Positions 45,448-55,603 are shown, counted from the stretch's first letter. The stretch is DNA of 64,000 nt from Streptomyces sp. ICBB 8177 (GCF_003144095.1 NZ_NSKH01000002.1:321024-385023), one strand, 5' to 3'. Notes: a model not told the origin generated them from the sequence alone. Numbers and translations: made by a program.

Positions 45448-45465
45448 TATACCCCTAGGGGGTAT
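45448..45465. promoter_or_regulatory. CsoR-type copper operator upstream of copA
   Basis: TATACCCCTAGGGGGTAT is a near-perfect palindrome of the actinobacterial CsoR operator type (ATACCCCnnnGGGGTAT). It overlaps the likely copA promoter. The CsoR repressor would leave the site on binding Cu(I). The rest of the 404-bp divergent gap (45395-45798) shows no gene. Confidence 0.9.
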
Positions 45466-45798
45466 TCCCGGAGACGCCCTCACGCTGATCGGCGTCTCTG
45501 AGCGCCCACGGCCATGGGGTCCCGGGCACGGGAAGAACCGGTGTGAACCGGTGTGGCCCCCGCACCGGGTCGGGGAATCGCCGTCGCGTCGCGTCGCGGA
45601 ACAGGCCGACGGGCGCGCGGAGTGGATCCACAGGCGCGCAGGGCGGTCATGGCCGGTCCGGCGGCCGACCGCCGCCGATGTCCCGAAAACGCTCCCCGCC
45701 ACGGATACGTCTCCCTACGATGTGGATCCCTTTCGGCCACTCGGCCGGAAGCCCGGTCCTCCCTGTCGACGAACAGGGCCTCCCAGAAAGGCCCGCGC

Positions 45799-46242
45799 AT
45801 GCGCGTACGCAGAATGTCCTCGATCGCGGCGGTGGGCGCCGCTGCGGTCATATGCGCGGCGGCACCCTCCACGGCGGCCACCCCGACCGTGCACTTCTCC
45901 CGGATCCAGTACGACGCCCCCGGCAAGGACACGTCCGCCAACGTCAACGGCGAGTACGTGAAGATCACGAACTCCAAGTCGTACACAGAGAACCTCAAGG
46001 GCTGGACGGTCCGCGACAAGGCCGGACACGTCTACACCTTCGGCTCCTACTCCCTGCCTGCCGGGCACAGCCTCTGGCTCTACTCCGGGAAGGGTCGCGA
46101 CAGCGGGGCCAACCTCTACTGGGGCTCCGGCTGGCACATCTGGAACAACACCGGCGACACCGCCTATCTGCGCAACGGGCGCGGCACCTCCATCGACACC
46201 TGCTCCTGGCCCAAGGACGGCGCCGGCTACACCAACTGCTGA
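45799..46242 (+). CDS. Secreted lamin-tail-domain protein
   Basis: This 147-residue protein has a signal peptide (MRVRRMSSIAAVGAAAVICA, cleavage likely after PSTAA). The rest is a lamin tail (LTD) Ig-like domain: ANVNGEYVKITNSKSYTENLKGWTV, then YTFGSYSLPAGHSLWLYSGKG and WNNTGDTAYLRN. Two cysteines in the C-terminal [15 protein letters not shown] could form a disulfide. LTD proteins are extracellular and often associate with nucleases or binding domains; this one stands alone. ATG 45799 has AAAGG upstream. Its 3' end overlaps the convergent tag gene by 16 bp. Confidence 0.88.
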   Translation: MRVRRMSSIAAVGAAAVICAAAPSTAATPTVHFSRIQYDAPGKDTSANVNGEYVKITNSKSYTENLKGWTVRDKAGHVYTFGSYSLPAGHSLWLYSGKGRDSGANLYWGSGWHIWNNTGDTAYLRNGRGTSIDTCSWPKDGAGYTNC

Positions 46243-46811
46243 CCCCGGTCGCCCGCCGGGCAGGCGGTCGTGTGGCCGTTGACGACGCCGACCGCCTGCA
46301 GGTACGCGTAGACGATCGTGGTGCCGACGAAGGTGAAGCCGCGCTTCTTGAGGTCCTTCGCGATCCGGTCCGACAACGGCGTGCTGGCGGGCGGCGCCTG
46401 CCCGGGCTCCGGGCGGTCGGCGACCGGCACGCCGTCCACCCAGCCCCACAGGTACGCGTCGAACGAGCCGTATTCGTCCTGCACGGCGAGGAAGGCCCGC
46501 GCGTTCTTCACCACGGACGCCACCTTGAGCCGGTTGCGCACGATGCCCGGGTCGGCGAGCAGGGCCTCCAGCTTCTCCGGCCCGTACTCGACGATCCGGC
46601 GCGGGTCGAAACCGTCCAGCGCGGCACGGTAGTTCTCCCGCTTGTTGAGCACCGTGTTCCACGACAGCCCGGCCTGCGCCCCTTCGAGCAGCAGCAGTTC
46701 GAAGAGGTAGCCCTCGTCGTGGGAGGGCACGCCCCACTCGGTGTCGTGGTACGCGGTCATCAGCTCGGAGCCGCCGGAGGCCCAGGGGCAGCGGTCGTCG
46801 TCGGCGGTCAT
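46227..46811 (-). CDS. tag: DNA-3-methyladenine glycosylase I
   Basis: This 194-residue Tag-family glycosylase excises 3-methyladenine from alkylated DNA. Signatures are [21 protein letters not shown] at the N-terminus (zinc Cys and the HDTEWG motif), [23 protein letters not shown], and the C-terminal [21 protein letters not shown], then TTACP. It overlaps the recQ stop codon by ATGA, so both repair genes are translated from one message. Confidence 0.95.
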   Translation of the reverse strand: MTADDDRCPWASGGSELMTAYHDTEWGVPSHDEGYLFELLLLEGAQAGLSWNTVLNKRENYRAALDGFDPRRIVEYGPEKLEALLADPGIVRNRLKVASVVKNARAFLAVQDEYGSFDAYLWGWVDGVPVADRPEPGQAPPASTPLSDRIAKDLKKRGFTFVGTTIVYAYLQAVGVVNGHTTACPAGDRGQQLV

Positions 46812-48925
46812 GAGGTCTCCTCGGCGATCGGCTCGGCGGGGCCGGTCGGTGAAGCGGGGCCGGTCGCCGAGGCGGTGGCGGGCGGGCCGGCCGGGGCGGC
46901 CAGTTCGGACAGCGCGTCCAGGATGGGCTGCCCGTACTTGGCGAGCTTGTTCTCACCGACGCCGCTGATGCCGCCCAACTCGTCCAGCGTCGTCGGCCCG
47001 GTCACCGCGATCTCCCGCAGCGTCGCGTCGTGGAAGATCACGTAGGCCGGGACGCCCTGCTCCTTGGCGGTCGCCGCCCGCCAGACGCGCAGGTGCTCGA
47101 AGACGCCGACCGCCTCCTGCGGAAGGTCGACCGGGGCCCGCCTGGCCTTCGTGCCGCCGCCGGAGGACCTCGTCGCGCGCGCCGCCTTCTCCGGCTCGCG
47201 GCGCAGCGGCACCTCGCGGCGGCCGCCCAGCACCTCGGCGCTGGCGTCGGTCAGCACCAGCGTGCCGTAGTCGCCTTCCACCGCCAGCAGGCCCTGCGCG
47301 AGCAACTGCCGTATGACGCCGCGCCATTCGGCCTCGCGCAGTTCCGTGCCGATGCCGAAGACGCTGAGCGCGTCGTGGTCGAACTGGATGACCTTGGCGG
47401 TCTTCCTGCCCAGCAGGATGTCGATGATCTGGCCCGCGCCGAACTTCTGGTTGCGCTCCCGCTTGAGCCGCACCACCGTCGACAGCAGCTTCTGCGCCGC
47501 GATCGTGCCGTCCCAGGACTGCGGCGGGGTCAGGCAGGTGTCGCAGTTGCCGCACGAGGCGGCCTCGGCCTTCTGCCCGAAGTACGCGAGCAGCCGCGCC
47601 CGGCGGCACTCCACCGTCTCGCACAGCGCCAGCATCGCGTCCAGGTGGGCGGCGAGCCTGCGGCGGTGGGCGTCGTCCCCCTCCGAGGTGTCGATCATCT
47701 TGCGCTGCTGCACGACGTCCTGGAGCCCGTAGGCCAGCCAGGCCGTGGACGGCAGTCCGTCACGCCCGGCGCGGCCGGTCTCCTGGTAGTAGCCCTCGAT
47801 GGACTTCGGCAGGTCGAGGTGGGCGACGAAGCGCACGTCCGGCTTGTCGATGCCCATGCCGAACGCGATGGTGGCGACCATGACCAGGCCGTCCTCGCGC
47901 AGGAACCGCGCCTGGTGCCGGGCGCGGGTCGACGCGTCCAGGCCCGCGTGGTACGGCAGCGCCTCGATGCCGTTCTCCACCAGGAACGCGGCGGTCTTCT
48001 CCACCGAGGCGCGCGAGAGGCAGTAGACGATGCCCGCGTCGCCCGGGTGCTCGGCGCGCAGCAGGTCCAGCAACTGCTTCTTCGGCTCGTTCTTGGGCAC
48101 GATGCGGTACTGGATGTTGGGCCGGTCGAAGCTGGCCACGAAGTGCCGCGCGTCGCCGAGCTTGAGCCGCTGCGCGATCTCGGCGTGCGTGGCCTCGGTG
48201 GCCGTCGCGGTGAGCGCGATCCGGGGCACCGTCGGCCAGCGTTCGTGCAGCTGCGACAGCGCGAGGTAGTCGGGCCGGAAGTCGTGGCCCCACTGGGCGA
48301 CGCAGTGCGCCTCGTCGATCGCGAACAGCGAGATCCGGCCGCGCTCCAGCAGCCGCAGCGTGGCGTCGACCCGCAGCCGCTCCGGCGCGAGGTAGAGCAG
48401 GTCCAGCTCCCCGGCGAGGAACTCGGCCTCCACCAACCGCCGTTCGTCCATGTCCTGCGTCGAGTTGAGGAACCCGGCGCGCACGCCCAGCGCGCGCAGG
48501 GCGTCCACCTGGTCCTGCATCAGCGCGATCAGCGGCGAGATGACGACGCCCACGCCGTCGCGCACCAGGGCCGGGATCTGGTAGCACAACGACTTGCCGC
48601 CGCCGGTCGGCATCAGCACGAGGGCGTCGCCGCCGCCGACCACGTGGTCGATGATCGCCTGCTGCTCACCCCGGAACGAGTCGTAACCGAAGACGCGGCG
48701 CAGCACGTCGGAGGCGTCGCCGTAGGCGGGCCGCGAGGCGGCCGGCGCCTCGTCGTCCGCCCCCGGCCACACGCGCGGCTCGTCCTCGTACGGCCCCTCC
48801 TCGTGCGGCGGCTCGTACGCGTCGGCACCGTCGAAGGGATCGAACGGCTCGTACGGCTCGCCCGGCTCGGAGGGCTCGTACGTCGGGTACGTCTCGTACT
48901 TCTCGTACGGTTCCGGGGAGGTCAT
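46808..48925 (-). CDS. recQ: ATP-dependent DNA helicase RecQ
   Basis: This 705-residue helicase has Walker [18 protein letters not shown] box [20 protein letters not shown], motif [12 protein letters not shown], and a zinc-binding RQC region ([16 protein letters not shown], then CGNCDTC). A C-terminal HRDC domain ([20 protein letters not shown]) completes it. The N-terminus adds ~65 acidic, Tyr/Pro/Glu-rich residues ([17 protein letters not shown]), unusual for RecQ and possibly a protein-interaction tail. It unwinds recombination and replication intermediates. It is coupled to tag downstream. Confidence 0.96.
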   Translation of the reverse strand: MTSPEPYEKYETYPTYEPSEPGEPYEPFDPFDGADAYEPPHEEGPYEDEPRVWPGADDEAPAASRPAYGDASDVLRRVFGYDSFRGEQQAIIDHVVGGGDALVLMPTGGGKSLCYQIPALVRDGVGVVISPLIALMQDQVDALRALGVRAGFLNSTQDMDERRLVEAEFLAGELDLLYLAPERLRVDATLRLLERGRISLFAIDEAHCVAQWGHDFRPDYLALSQLHERWPTVPRIALTATATEATHAEIAQRLKLGDARHFVASFDRPNIQYRIVPKNEPKKQLLDLLRAEHPGDAGIVYCLSRASVEKTAAFLVENGIEALPYHAGLDASTRARHQARFLREDGLVMVATIAFGMGIDKPDVRFVAHLDLPKSIEGYYQETGRAGRDGLPSTAWLAYGLQDVVQQRKMIDTSEGDDAHRRRLAAHLDAMLALCETVECRRARLLAYFGQKAEAASCGNCDTCLTPPQSWDGTIAAQKLLSTVVRLKRERNQKFGAGQIIDILLGRKTAKVIQFDHDALSVFGIGTELREAEWRGVIRQLLAQGLLAVEGDYGTLVLTDASAEVLGGRREVPLRREPEKAARATRSSGGGTKARRAPVDLPQEAVGVFEHLRVWRAATAKEQGVPAYVIFHDATLREIAVTGPTTLDELGGISGVGENKLAKYGQPILDALSELAAPAGPPATASATGPASPTGPAEPIAEETS

Positions 48926-49032
48926 GCCGCCACTCTAGGAGACCCGCGAGGGGCGCGGGACGGGCGCCGGACATCTGGGGACAGGACCGGGTCTGTGGAC
49001 AACTCGGTCACCCTCCGGAGTGAGGGCGCGCG

Positions 49033-49497
49033 TCAGCTCAACGGAAGCGTCACGCCGCGCTCGGAGTTCGGCCGGGGCCCGCGGATCCGGCGGTCGGACT
49101 CCGCGATGCGGACGTCGTCGATGCTCGCCTCGCGGCGCGACATCAGGCCGCTCGCGGCGAACTCCCACAGCTCGTTGCCGTGGCTGCGCCACCACTGGCC
49201 GTCGCGGTCGCGGCACTCGTACTGGAAGCGGACGGCGATCCGGTCGCCGTCGAACGCCCACAGCTCCTTGCGCAGCGCGTAGTCCAGCTCCCGCTCCCAC
49301 TTGGCGGTCAGCAGCTCGACGATGGCCGCGCGGCCGGTGACGAAGGTGTCGCGATTGCGCCAGACCGAGTCGGGCGTGTAGGCGAGCGCGACCTTCTCCG
49401 GATCGCGGGTGTTCCAGGCGTCCTCGGCCGCCTGGACCTTGAGCAGCGCGGTCTCGCGCGTGAACGGCGGAACGGGAGGACGGGCGGGGGAGGTCAT
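49033..49497 (-). CDS. DUF1348/SnoaL-like protein
   Basis: This 154-residue NTF2/SnoaL-fold protein belongs to the DUF1348 family: [43 protein letters not shown] in pieces, then [25 protein letters not shown] and ASIDDVRI. No biochemical activity is established for the family. ATG 49497 starts MTSPARPP. It lies 176 bp downstream of the alpha/beta hydrolase gene on the same strand and could be under the same TetR control. Confidence 0.88.
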   Translation of the reverse strand: MTSPARPPVPPFTRETALLKVQAAEDAWNTRDPEKVALAYTPDSVWRNRDTFVTGRAAIVELLTAKWERELDYALRKELWAFDGDRIAVRFQYECRDRDGQWWRSHGNELWEFAASGLMSRREASIDDVRIAESDRRIRGPRPNSERGVTLPLS

Positions 49498-49673
49498 GAC
49501 GGGCAGCCTCTTCTCTTTCTCAGTGGGAACGCTTCCGGTGGAAACGCGGGGTGGGCGGGGCGCAGGGCGGAGTGGGGCGGACGGAGCGCGGGCGCCGCGG
49601 CCGCGCGCCCACCCCGCGACCTCGCACACCGCAGAACCCCGCCGCGACCCCTCAAGGCCCGGAGGGACCGCGC

Positions 49674-50657
49674 TCACGCCGCCAGCGCGGTCCGCAGTGT
49701 GGCGACGGCCTGGGCGATCGCGGCGCCCGCCGCGTGCGTCTCGCGCAGCGCGTCCAGCATCACGAAGTCGTGGATGACGCCCCCGTACCGCACCGACGTC
49801 ACGGCGACACCCGCCTCGCGCAGCTTGCCCGCGTAGGCCTCGCCCTCGTCGCGCAGGACGTCCGCCTCGGCGGTGATCACCAGCGCCGGCGGCAGCCCGG
49901 CCAGCTGCTCGGTGGTGGCCCGCAGCGGCGAGGCGGTGATCTCGGCGCGCTGCGCGGGGTCGGTCGTGTACTGGTCCCAGAACCACTGCATCCCCTCGCG
50001 CCGCAGGAAGTACCCGGTGGCGAACTGCCGGTACGAGCCGGTGTCGAACGACGCGTCGGTGACCGGGTAGAACAGCACCTGCTGCCGGAACGCCGCGTCA
50101 CCGCGGTCCTTGGCCAGCAGGGTGAGCGCGGTCGCCATGTTGCCGCCGACCGAGTCGCCGGCGACCGCGAGCCGGGTGCCGTCGAGACCCTTCGTGCCGC
50201 CTTCGGTGGTGATCCAGCGGGCGACCGCGTAGTTCTGCTCCAGCGCGACCGGGTAGCGCGCCTCGGGGGAGAGCGCGTACTCGGGGAAGACCACGGCCGC
50301 GCCGGTGCCGACGGCCAGTTCGCGCACCAGCCGGTCGTGGGTGCGGGCGTTGCCGAAGACCCAGCCCGCGCCGTGCACGTACAGCACGACGGGCAGCGGG
50401 CCCGAGGTGCCGAGCGGCTTGACGATCCTGACGTCGACCGAACCGGTGGGCCCGCCCTCGACGGTCGTCCACTCCTCGTCCACCTCGGGCTTGACGGTCA
50501 GGCCCGACTGCACGTCGTCGACGGCGGCGCGGCCCTCGGCGGGCGGGAGGTCGAAGAGGAACGGCGGCTTGGCGGTGGCCTCGGCGAAGGCCCGGGCGGC
50601 GGGCTCCAGCACCGGGACGGGCAGGGCGTGGGCGGCTGCGGAGGTCTGGTCGGACAT
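49674..50657 (-). CDS. Alpha/beta hydrolase (hormone-sensitive-lipase-like esterase)
   Basis: This 327-residue esterase has the HSL-type oxyanion motif HGAGWVFG (HGGG-like), nucleophile GDSVGGN, catalytic Asp near [12 protein letters not shown] and His in GVIHDF. It probably hydrolyses short-chain esters. ATG 50657 begins [10 protein letters not shown] with AGGGGAC upstream. It is divergent from a TetR gene across two palindromic operators, so it is very likely that regulator's target. Confidence 0.93.
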   Translation of the reverse strand: MSDQTSAAAHALPVPVLEPAARAFAEATAKPPFLFDLPPAEGRAAVDDVQSGLTVKPEVDEEWTTVEGGPTGSVDVRIVKPLGTSGPLPVVLYVHGAGWVFGNARTHDRLVRELAVGTGAAVVFPEYALSPEARYPVALEQNYAVARWITTEGGTKGLDGTRLAVAGDSVGGNMATALTLLAKDRGDAAFRQQVLFYPVTDASFDTGSYRQFATGYFLRREGMQWFWDQYTTDPAQRAEITASPLRATTEQLAGLPPALVITAEADVLRDEGEAYAGKLREAGVAVTSVRYGGVIHDFVMLDALRETHAAGAAIAQAVATLRTALAA

Positions 50658-50761
50658 GGCGGTCCCCTGTCGTCGGACGCGTGGCTCCACGCTGCGGCAC
50701 TACGTGTCTCCACGCTGCGGCACGTGGCCCTGCCGCGCTGCGGCGGCGTCGGCCACGCTGC

Positions 50762-50779
50762 GGAGAACGGTCGTTCTCC
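50762..50779. promoter_or_regulatory. TetR operator 1
   Basis: GGAGAACGGTCGTTCTCC is an 18-bp palindrome with 8-bp arms and a 2-bp centre, in the hydrolase/TetR divergent gap. It shares the core GAGAAC-N4-GTTCTC with operator 2. Confidence 0.85.
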
Positions 50780-50797
50780 GTCGTGTTTGCTAACGTA

Positions 50798-50813
50798 GAG
50801 AACGTTGGTTCTC
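50798..50813. promoter_or_regulatory. TetR operator 2
   Basis: GAGAACGTTGGTTCTC is the second copy of the palindrome, centred 35 bp from the first and overlapping the likely TetR promoter. The pair suggests autoregulation plus control of the hydrolase gene. Short CCACGCTGCGG repeats (50688-50760) lie on the hydrolase side. Confidence 0.85.
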
Positions 50814-50894
50814 CCGTCAAGCGGGACCCGCCGCCCGGGCCGCAGGGGCCGGGAGCGATCGGGTGGCGCCGACCGGGGCAGGAAGGGGCGATGA

Positions 50895-51476
50895 GTGGCC
50901 ACGATGGATCAGCGGGCCGCGCGGACCGCGCTGCTGGACGCGGCGGAGGAGCTGTTCTACGGGCGCGGCGTGCAGGCGGTCGGCATGGACGACATACGAA
51001 GCGCCTCCGGTGTCTCGCTCAAGCGGCTCTACCAGCTCTTCCCGGCCAAGGAGCAGCTGGTCGAGGCGTATCTGGAACGCCGCGACGAACGTTGGCGGAT
51101 CGCGCTCGCCGCGTACGTCGCCGAGCGCGACGATCCGTACGAGCGCGTGCTCGCCGTCTTCGACTGGCTCGGCACGTGGTTCGCCGACCCCGGCTTCCGG
51201 GGGTGCGCGTGGATCAACTGCTACGGGGAGCTGGGCGCGGTGTCGCCCGGTGTCGCCGAGCAGGCCCGGCGCCACAAGGAGGGCTTCCGGAGCGATCTGC
51301 GGCGCCTGGTGGAGGCGACCGGGCTGCCGGTGGACCCGCTCGCGGAGGAACTGCACCTGCTGGCGGAGGGCGCCATCGTCACCGCGGGCCTGCTGGACGA
51401 CGCGGACGCGGGGGAGCGGGCCCGCAGCGCGGCGGCCCGGCTGCTGGCGGCACGGGGGGCGCCGGTGCGGGCGTGA
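50895..51476 (+). CDS. TetR family repressor of the divergent hydrolase
   Basis: This 193-residue protein has a TetR helix-turn-helix at ~8-55 (ALLDAAEELFYGRGVQAVGMDDI, SGVSLKRLYQLFPAKEQLVEAYL). Its C-terminal helical domain contains CAWINCYGELGAVSPGV, like repressors responding to quinone-type or electrophilic ligands; the two cysteines could be redox sensors (inference). GTG 50895 follows AGGAAGGGG at 6 nt. An in-frame ATG is three codons later. Confidence 0.92.
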   Translation: MATMDQRAARTALLDAAEELFYGRGVQAVGMDDIRSASGVSLKRLYQLFPAKEQLVEAYLERRDERWRIALAAYVAERDDPYERVLAVFDWLGTWFADPGFRGCAWINCYGELGAVSPGVAEQARRHKEGFRSDLRRLVEATGLPVDPLAEELHLLAEGAIVTAGLLDDADAGERARSAAARLLAARGAPVRA

Positions 51477-51504
51477 GCCTTTCGGGCTGCCCCGGGATGG
51501 GGGT

Positions 51505-51678
51505 GGCTGCGGGGGTTGGACGGCTTTGGCCTGCTCCGGGGCGGGGTGGCTGCGGGGGTTGGACGCACTTGGCCTGCTCCGGGGCGGGGCGGCTGCGGCG
51601 GCTGGACGGCCTTTGGCCTGCTCCGGAAAGGAGCGGTGGCGGAGGGGGACGGGCCTTCGGGCTGCTCCGGGGCGGGGG
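51505..51678. repeat. 43-bp tandem repeat, about four units
   Basis: Units begin at 51505, 51548, 51591 and about 51634. The first two are nearly identical (start GGCTGCGGGGGTTGGACG); the last two are degenerate. It fills much of the 357-bp gap 51477-51833 between the TetR and ferritin-like genes. No coding gene is supported there. Confidence 0.85.
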
Positions 51679-51833
51679 CGACCGCCGGCGGGGGGCGTTC
51701 ACCCGGCTGGGTGCGGCTCGTTGGCGGGGGTGGGGCCAGGCGCCTTGACTGGCTGATGGCAACGTCCGCGTCCGGCCCGCCCGCGTGCGGCCGCCGGGTC
51801 CCGGGCGGGACGGTTCGGAGAGGTGGTCACGCA

Positions 51834-52619
51834 ATGCTGTCGCCGGGAAGCCTGTTTCGGGAGATCCACGACAACGACGAGTCGTTCGCGCTCTTCTGCA
51901 GCATCGCCGCCAAGGGCGAGTCCCAGGGCGGCTGGGAGAACGGCAGGATCTCCGCGCTGGTCGGCGACGCCGAACTCGCCCCCAAGGTCGCCCGGCACGG
52001 CGCCGACGAGGACAAGCACGGCCGCATCTTCAACGCGCTGCTGCGCAAGCGGGGACTGCGCCCGGTCGAGGTGCCCGACGACACCGACTACACGATGCGG
52101 CTGGAACGCCAGGGCATCGGCCTCGCCCACGCCCGGCTGCGCCGCGACGAGCCGCTGACCGAACGCGACGTCCTGCACTACCTCGCCCACAGCAGGGTCA
52201 CCGAGCAGCGCGCGTCGGAGCAGATGCGGCTGCTGCGGCGGGTCTTCGGCGACCACCCCGAGGTGGGCCGCGCGGTCAAGATGATCTCCAACGACGAGGA
52301 CAACCATCTCGCCTTCTGCCACGAGGAGTTGCTGCGGCTCGCCGCACGCGGTCACGGCCGGGAGATCCAGGCCACCCTGCGGCGCACCGCCCGCGCGGAG
52401 ATCGTGGTCTACCGCGACGTCAGCCTCGCCGTCATGGCGCACATGGGCCGCATCCTCGGCTGGGGCGAGCCGAAGGCCAGGGTGCTCGCCGCCGGCATCC
52501 GCGCCACGTACGCGTACGAACTCGCGGGCGGTCGGCGGCGGATGACGACGCTGCGCATGCCCGCGCGCCGCAACGCCCTCGGCGGCCCGACCCCGGCGGT
52601 CGACCCGGAATTCGCCTGA
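51834..52619 (+). CDS. Ferritin-like domain protein
   Basis: This 261-residue all-helical protein is of the actinobacterial ferritin-like type. Repeated E-x-x-H pairs that can hold a di-iron site appear in VARHGADEDKHGRIF and NDEDNHLAFCHEELL. It lacks a signal peptide. The function is unassigned; members of this group are stress or morphology-associated di-iron proteins. ATG 51834 has GGAGAGG upstream. Confidence 0.82.
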   Translation: MLSPGSLFREIHDNDESFALFCSIAAKGESQGGWENGRISALVGDAELAPKVARHGADEDKHGRIFNALLRKRGLRPVEVPDDTDYTMRLERQGIGLAHARLRRDEPLTERDVLHYLAHSRVTEQRASEQMRLLRRVFGDHPEVGRAVKMISNDEDNHLAFCHEELLRLAARGHGREIQATLRRTARAEIVVYRDVSLAVMAHMGRILGWGEPKARVLAAGIRATYAYELAGGRRRMTTLRMPARRNALGGPTPAVDPEFA

Positions 52620-52646
52620 CGTGACGTAAGTCCGCCGCGTTGCGCG

Positions 52647-52979
52647 TCACCCGCGCCCCTCGACCGCCATCTCGCCCAGCTCCGACCAGTCGCCCTGGTC
52701 CAGCGTGGTGTTGACGATGCGCGGAGTCTCCGCGAGATGGGCGGGCAGCGTGCGCGTCGCCTCCTGGAAGTGCGCCGAGCGTACGTGCTCGCCGCCCGCC
52801 CGCTCGTCGCGGAACGCCTCCACCAGCACGTACTCCGTGGGCTCCTCGATGCTGCGCGACCACTCGAACCACAGGCAGCCCGGTTCGGCACGGGTGGCCC
52901 GGGTGAAGTCGCGGGTGATCTCGGGCCAGCGGTCGGCGTCCTGCGGCAGTACGCGGAACTTGGCGGTGATGAAGATCAT
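52647..52979 (-). CDS. Antibiotic biosynthesis monooxygenase (ABM)-domain protein, putative quinol monooxygenase
   Basis: This 110-residue ferredoxin-fold ABM domain is MIFITAKFRVLP, then EPGCLWFEWSRSIEEPTEYVLVEAFRD and HVRSAHFQEATRTLPAHLAETP. This order matches YgiN-type quinol monooxygenases and dimeric ABM enzymes, which oxidise quinones or polyketides without cofactors. ATG 52979 follows GGGAG. It is convergent with the ferritin-like gene. Confidence 0.9.
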   Translation of the reverse strand: MIFITAKFRVLPQDADRWPEITRDFTRATRAEPGCLWFEWSRSIEEPTEYVLVEAFRDERAGGEHVRSAHFQEATRTLPAHLAETPRIVNTTLDQGDWSELGEMAVEGRG

Positions 52980-53413
52980 GACGCTCCCAGGTCGTGGCGG
53001 GTCGGTCGTCGGCGGGCCGGTGGTGGGCGGCTCCGCGTGGGGTGGTCGCGCCCCCGGGGCCTCCGGGGCCTCCGGGGTCCGCCGCGCCCGTCCGGCCATG
53101 CTAGGTCGGCACGCCCCGCACCGCCCGCGACCGGGTCCGCGCCGCGCGTGTCCGCAGTGGGGCCGCGGCGAGTCAGCGGTACGCGACCGCCCGCCGCGTC
53201 ACGTCGCGCCGTCGCCGCCACCCGGGGCCCTCCCCGTCTCGCGGCGCGGCGTCGCCACCAACCGGCCCCCGTCCAGGTCTGTGATTCGCGTCACGTTCAC
53301 CCGTTCGATCCCCCAGGAACGCGCGTAGCACCCTGAGGCGGGGTGGCACCCGGCTGGGCACGGAGGTTCCCACTATTCACAGGGACCCCGGGTGACGTGC
53401 ACACTACAGCGCG

Positions 53414-55558
53414 ATGCCCGCGTGGGACGGTCCGCCGTCCGCCGCGGACGAACCTCTGTGCGCACGGCCGATCAGTTCCTCCGTACATCCCGCGTATCCC
53501 GTATACGCATCGCCAGTTGGAGTCGTCATTTCCGGCAGACATCACACCCTCGCCAAGCGGGCCCGCATAGCCACGGTCGCGGTGACCTCGCTGACCCTGG
53601 CCACCGGTTCCCTTTTGCTCGCGGTCCCCTCGCAGGCCGCCACCCCCGCCCCCGGAGCCAAGACCGTCACCGGCAGCCACCCCGCGTGGGCCACGCCCGC
53701 CGCGGACGCGGGCGCCGCGTCCGCCGCCACGCAGTACACCGGCACCGTCTACCTCGCCGGGCAGGACCCCGCGGGGCTCGCCGCGTACGCGAAGGCGGTC
53801 TCCCAGCCGGGCAGCGCCAGTTACGGCAAGTTCCTCACCCCGGCGCAGTACCAGGCGCGGTACGGCGCGACCAAGGCGCAGGTCGCCGCGGTGCGCAAGT
53901 GGCTGACCGGCGCGGGCCTGACCATCACGCAGGCCACCGACCACGCCCTCACCGTCAAGGGCGCCAACTCCGCGCTGAAGAAGGCGTTCGGCGCGGGCAT
54001 CGACCAGTACCGGGTCAAGGGCTCGCTGCTGCACGCCCCCACCCGTGACGTGACCGTGCCGGCCGCCGTCTCCTCCGCGGTCCTCGGCGTCGTCGGCCTC
54101 GCCTCGCCGGCCGCCGCGCACGCCACCCCGGACTCCGTCCCGGTCACCCCGGCCACCGCGGGCACCACGGCCAAGCCGGCCGACGGCCTGCCCACCACGG
54201 CGACCTGCTCCGACTACTGGGGCCAGAAGACCGCGACCGGCGCGCCCAACGGCTACGTCAACAAGGCCGTCCCGTTCGACCAGTGCTCGTTCGTGCCGTC
54301 GCAGCTGCGCAAGGCGTACGGCATCAGCGGCACGGGCCTGACCGGCAAGGGCGTCAAGGTCGCGATCGTGGACGCCTACGCTTCGCCGACGATGCTGGCG
54401 GACGCGAACAAGTTCGCCACCAACCACGGCGACAAGGCGTTCCGCTCCGGCCAGTACACCGAGGTCGTCACGCCGAGCCAGTGGAACTCGCAGTCCGCTT
54501 GCGGTGACTGGAGCAGCGAGGAGTCGCTGGACGTCGACATGGTGCACGGGCTCGCCCCGGACGCCGACGTGGTCTACGTGGGCGCCAACTCCTGCAACGA
54601 CCCCGATCTGCTGGGCGCGTTGAGCACCATCGTGGACAAGCACCTCGCCGACGTCGTCACCGACTCGTGGGGCGAGATCATGCACACCACGGACGCCGGT
54701 GACATGACGCAGGCGCAGATCCAGGCGTACGAGCAGGTCTTCGAGCAGGGCGCGGTCGAGGGCATCGGCTTCAACTTCTCGGCGGGCGACTGCGGCGACG
54801 ACTCGCCGACCGCCGCAGCGACCGGCGTCAACTGCCAGGCCGACACCTCGCGCGCGCAGGACCAGTACCCGTCCAGCGACCCGTGGGTCACCTCGGTCGG
54901 CGGCACCGCGCTGGGGCTGGCGAGCAAGAGCGGCTCGTACGGCTTCGAGACCGACATGGGCACGCTGCGCTCCGCGCTGTCCTCGGACGGCAAGAGCTGG
55001 AGCCCGCTGCCGGGCAACTTCTACTTCGGCGGCGGTGGCGGCACCAGCGAGGACTTCACGCAGCCGTGGTACCAGGTCGGCACCGTGCCGAACTCGCTGT
55101 CGCACACCCTGATGACGGGCGCGAAGAGCAAGACCGCGCAGCGCGTCACGCCGGACGTGGCGATGAACGGTGACCTGTACACCTCGGTCCTGGTCGGCCA
55201 GACGGTCAATGGCGTCTACAGCGAGGGCGGTTACGGCGGCACGAGCGTCGCCTCGCCGGAGTTCGCCGCGGTCCAGGCCGACGCGATCCAGGCCCAGCAC
55301 CACGCGATCGGCTTCGCCGACCCGGAGATCTACCTGCGCGACCACCTCGGCCTCTTCCGCGACGTGATCGACCAGCAGGCGGCCCACCACCGCACCCCGC
55401 TGAGCAACGTCGCCGACTTCGGCGTCGTCAACGGCACCCTGGCCGTCCGCCTGGTCGCCTTCGGCCAGGACACCACCCTCAACGCCGTCCGAGGCTACGA
55501 CGACGCCACGGGCGTCGGCTCGCCGACGGGGGCGTACCTGAGGTCGTTCGGCTGGTAG
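53414..55558 (+). CDS. Secreted S53 (sedolisin) family serine-carboxyl protease
   Basis: The only canonical in-frame start is ATG 53414 (714 residues), but it has no ribosome binding site. Family-like sequence begins ~40 codons later with the signal peptide AKRARIATVAVTSLTLATGS (cut near SQAA). An ATT at 53528, 5 nt after GGAG, might be the real start. The pro-kumamolisin domain (GTVYLAGQDPAGLAAYAKAV) precedes the catalytic domain. Catalytic Glu/Asp lie in SEESLDVDM, the oxyanion Asp in FSAGDCGDD, and Ser in GGTSVASPEFA. The Asp-rich calcium site GYDDATGVGSPTG is at the end. The protein is exported and self-processed. The 430-bp gap upstream (53100 onward) has no gene. Confidence 0.93.
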   Translation: MPAWDGPPSAADEPLCARPISSSVHPAYPVYASPVGVVISGRHHTLAKRARIATVAVTSLTLATGSLLLAVPSQAATPAPGAKTVTGSHPAWATPAADAGAASAATQYTGTVYLAGQDPAGLAAYAKAVSQPGSASYGKFLTPAQYQARYGATKAQVAAVRKWLTGAGLTITQATDHALTVKGANSALKKAFGAGIDQYRVKGSLLHAPTRDVTVPAAVSSAVLGVVGLASPAAAHATPDSVPVTPATAGTTAKPADGLPTTATCSDYWGQKTATGAPNGYVNKAVPFDQCSFVPSQLRKAYGISGTGLTGKGVKVAIVDAYASPTMLADANKFATNHGDKAFRSGQYTEVVTPSQWNSQSACGDWSSEESLDVDMVHGLAPDADVVYVGANSCNDPDLLGALSTIVDKHLADVVTDSWGEIMHTTDAGDMTQAQIQAYEQVFEQGAVEGIGFNFSAGDCGDDSPTAAATGVNCQADTSRAQDQYPSSDPWVTSVGGTALGLASKSGSYGFETDMGTLRSALSSDGKSWSPLPGNFYFGGGGGTSEDFTQPWYQVGTVPNSLSHTLMTGAKSKTAQRVTPDVAMNGDLYTSVLVGQTVNGVYSEGGYGGTSVASPEFAAVQADAIQAQHHAIGFADPEIYLRDHLGLFRDVIDQQAAHHRTPLSNVADFGVVNGTLAVRLVAFGQDTTLNAVRGYDDATGVGSPTGAYLRSFGW

Positions 55559-55603
55559 CCGCCCTGACGGCCGCCCTTGGGCACCGCCATCCGTAGTACC
55601 GCA

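Noticed and set aside
47030-49282. A 750-codon plus-strand frame opposite recQ
   Set aside because: Antisense shadow; no family resemblance and no ribosome binding site.
53297-55390. A 697-codon minus-strand frame opposite the S53 protease
   Set aside because: Antisense shadow made of Arg/Gly/Val-rich sequence; the protease on the other strand is unambiguous.
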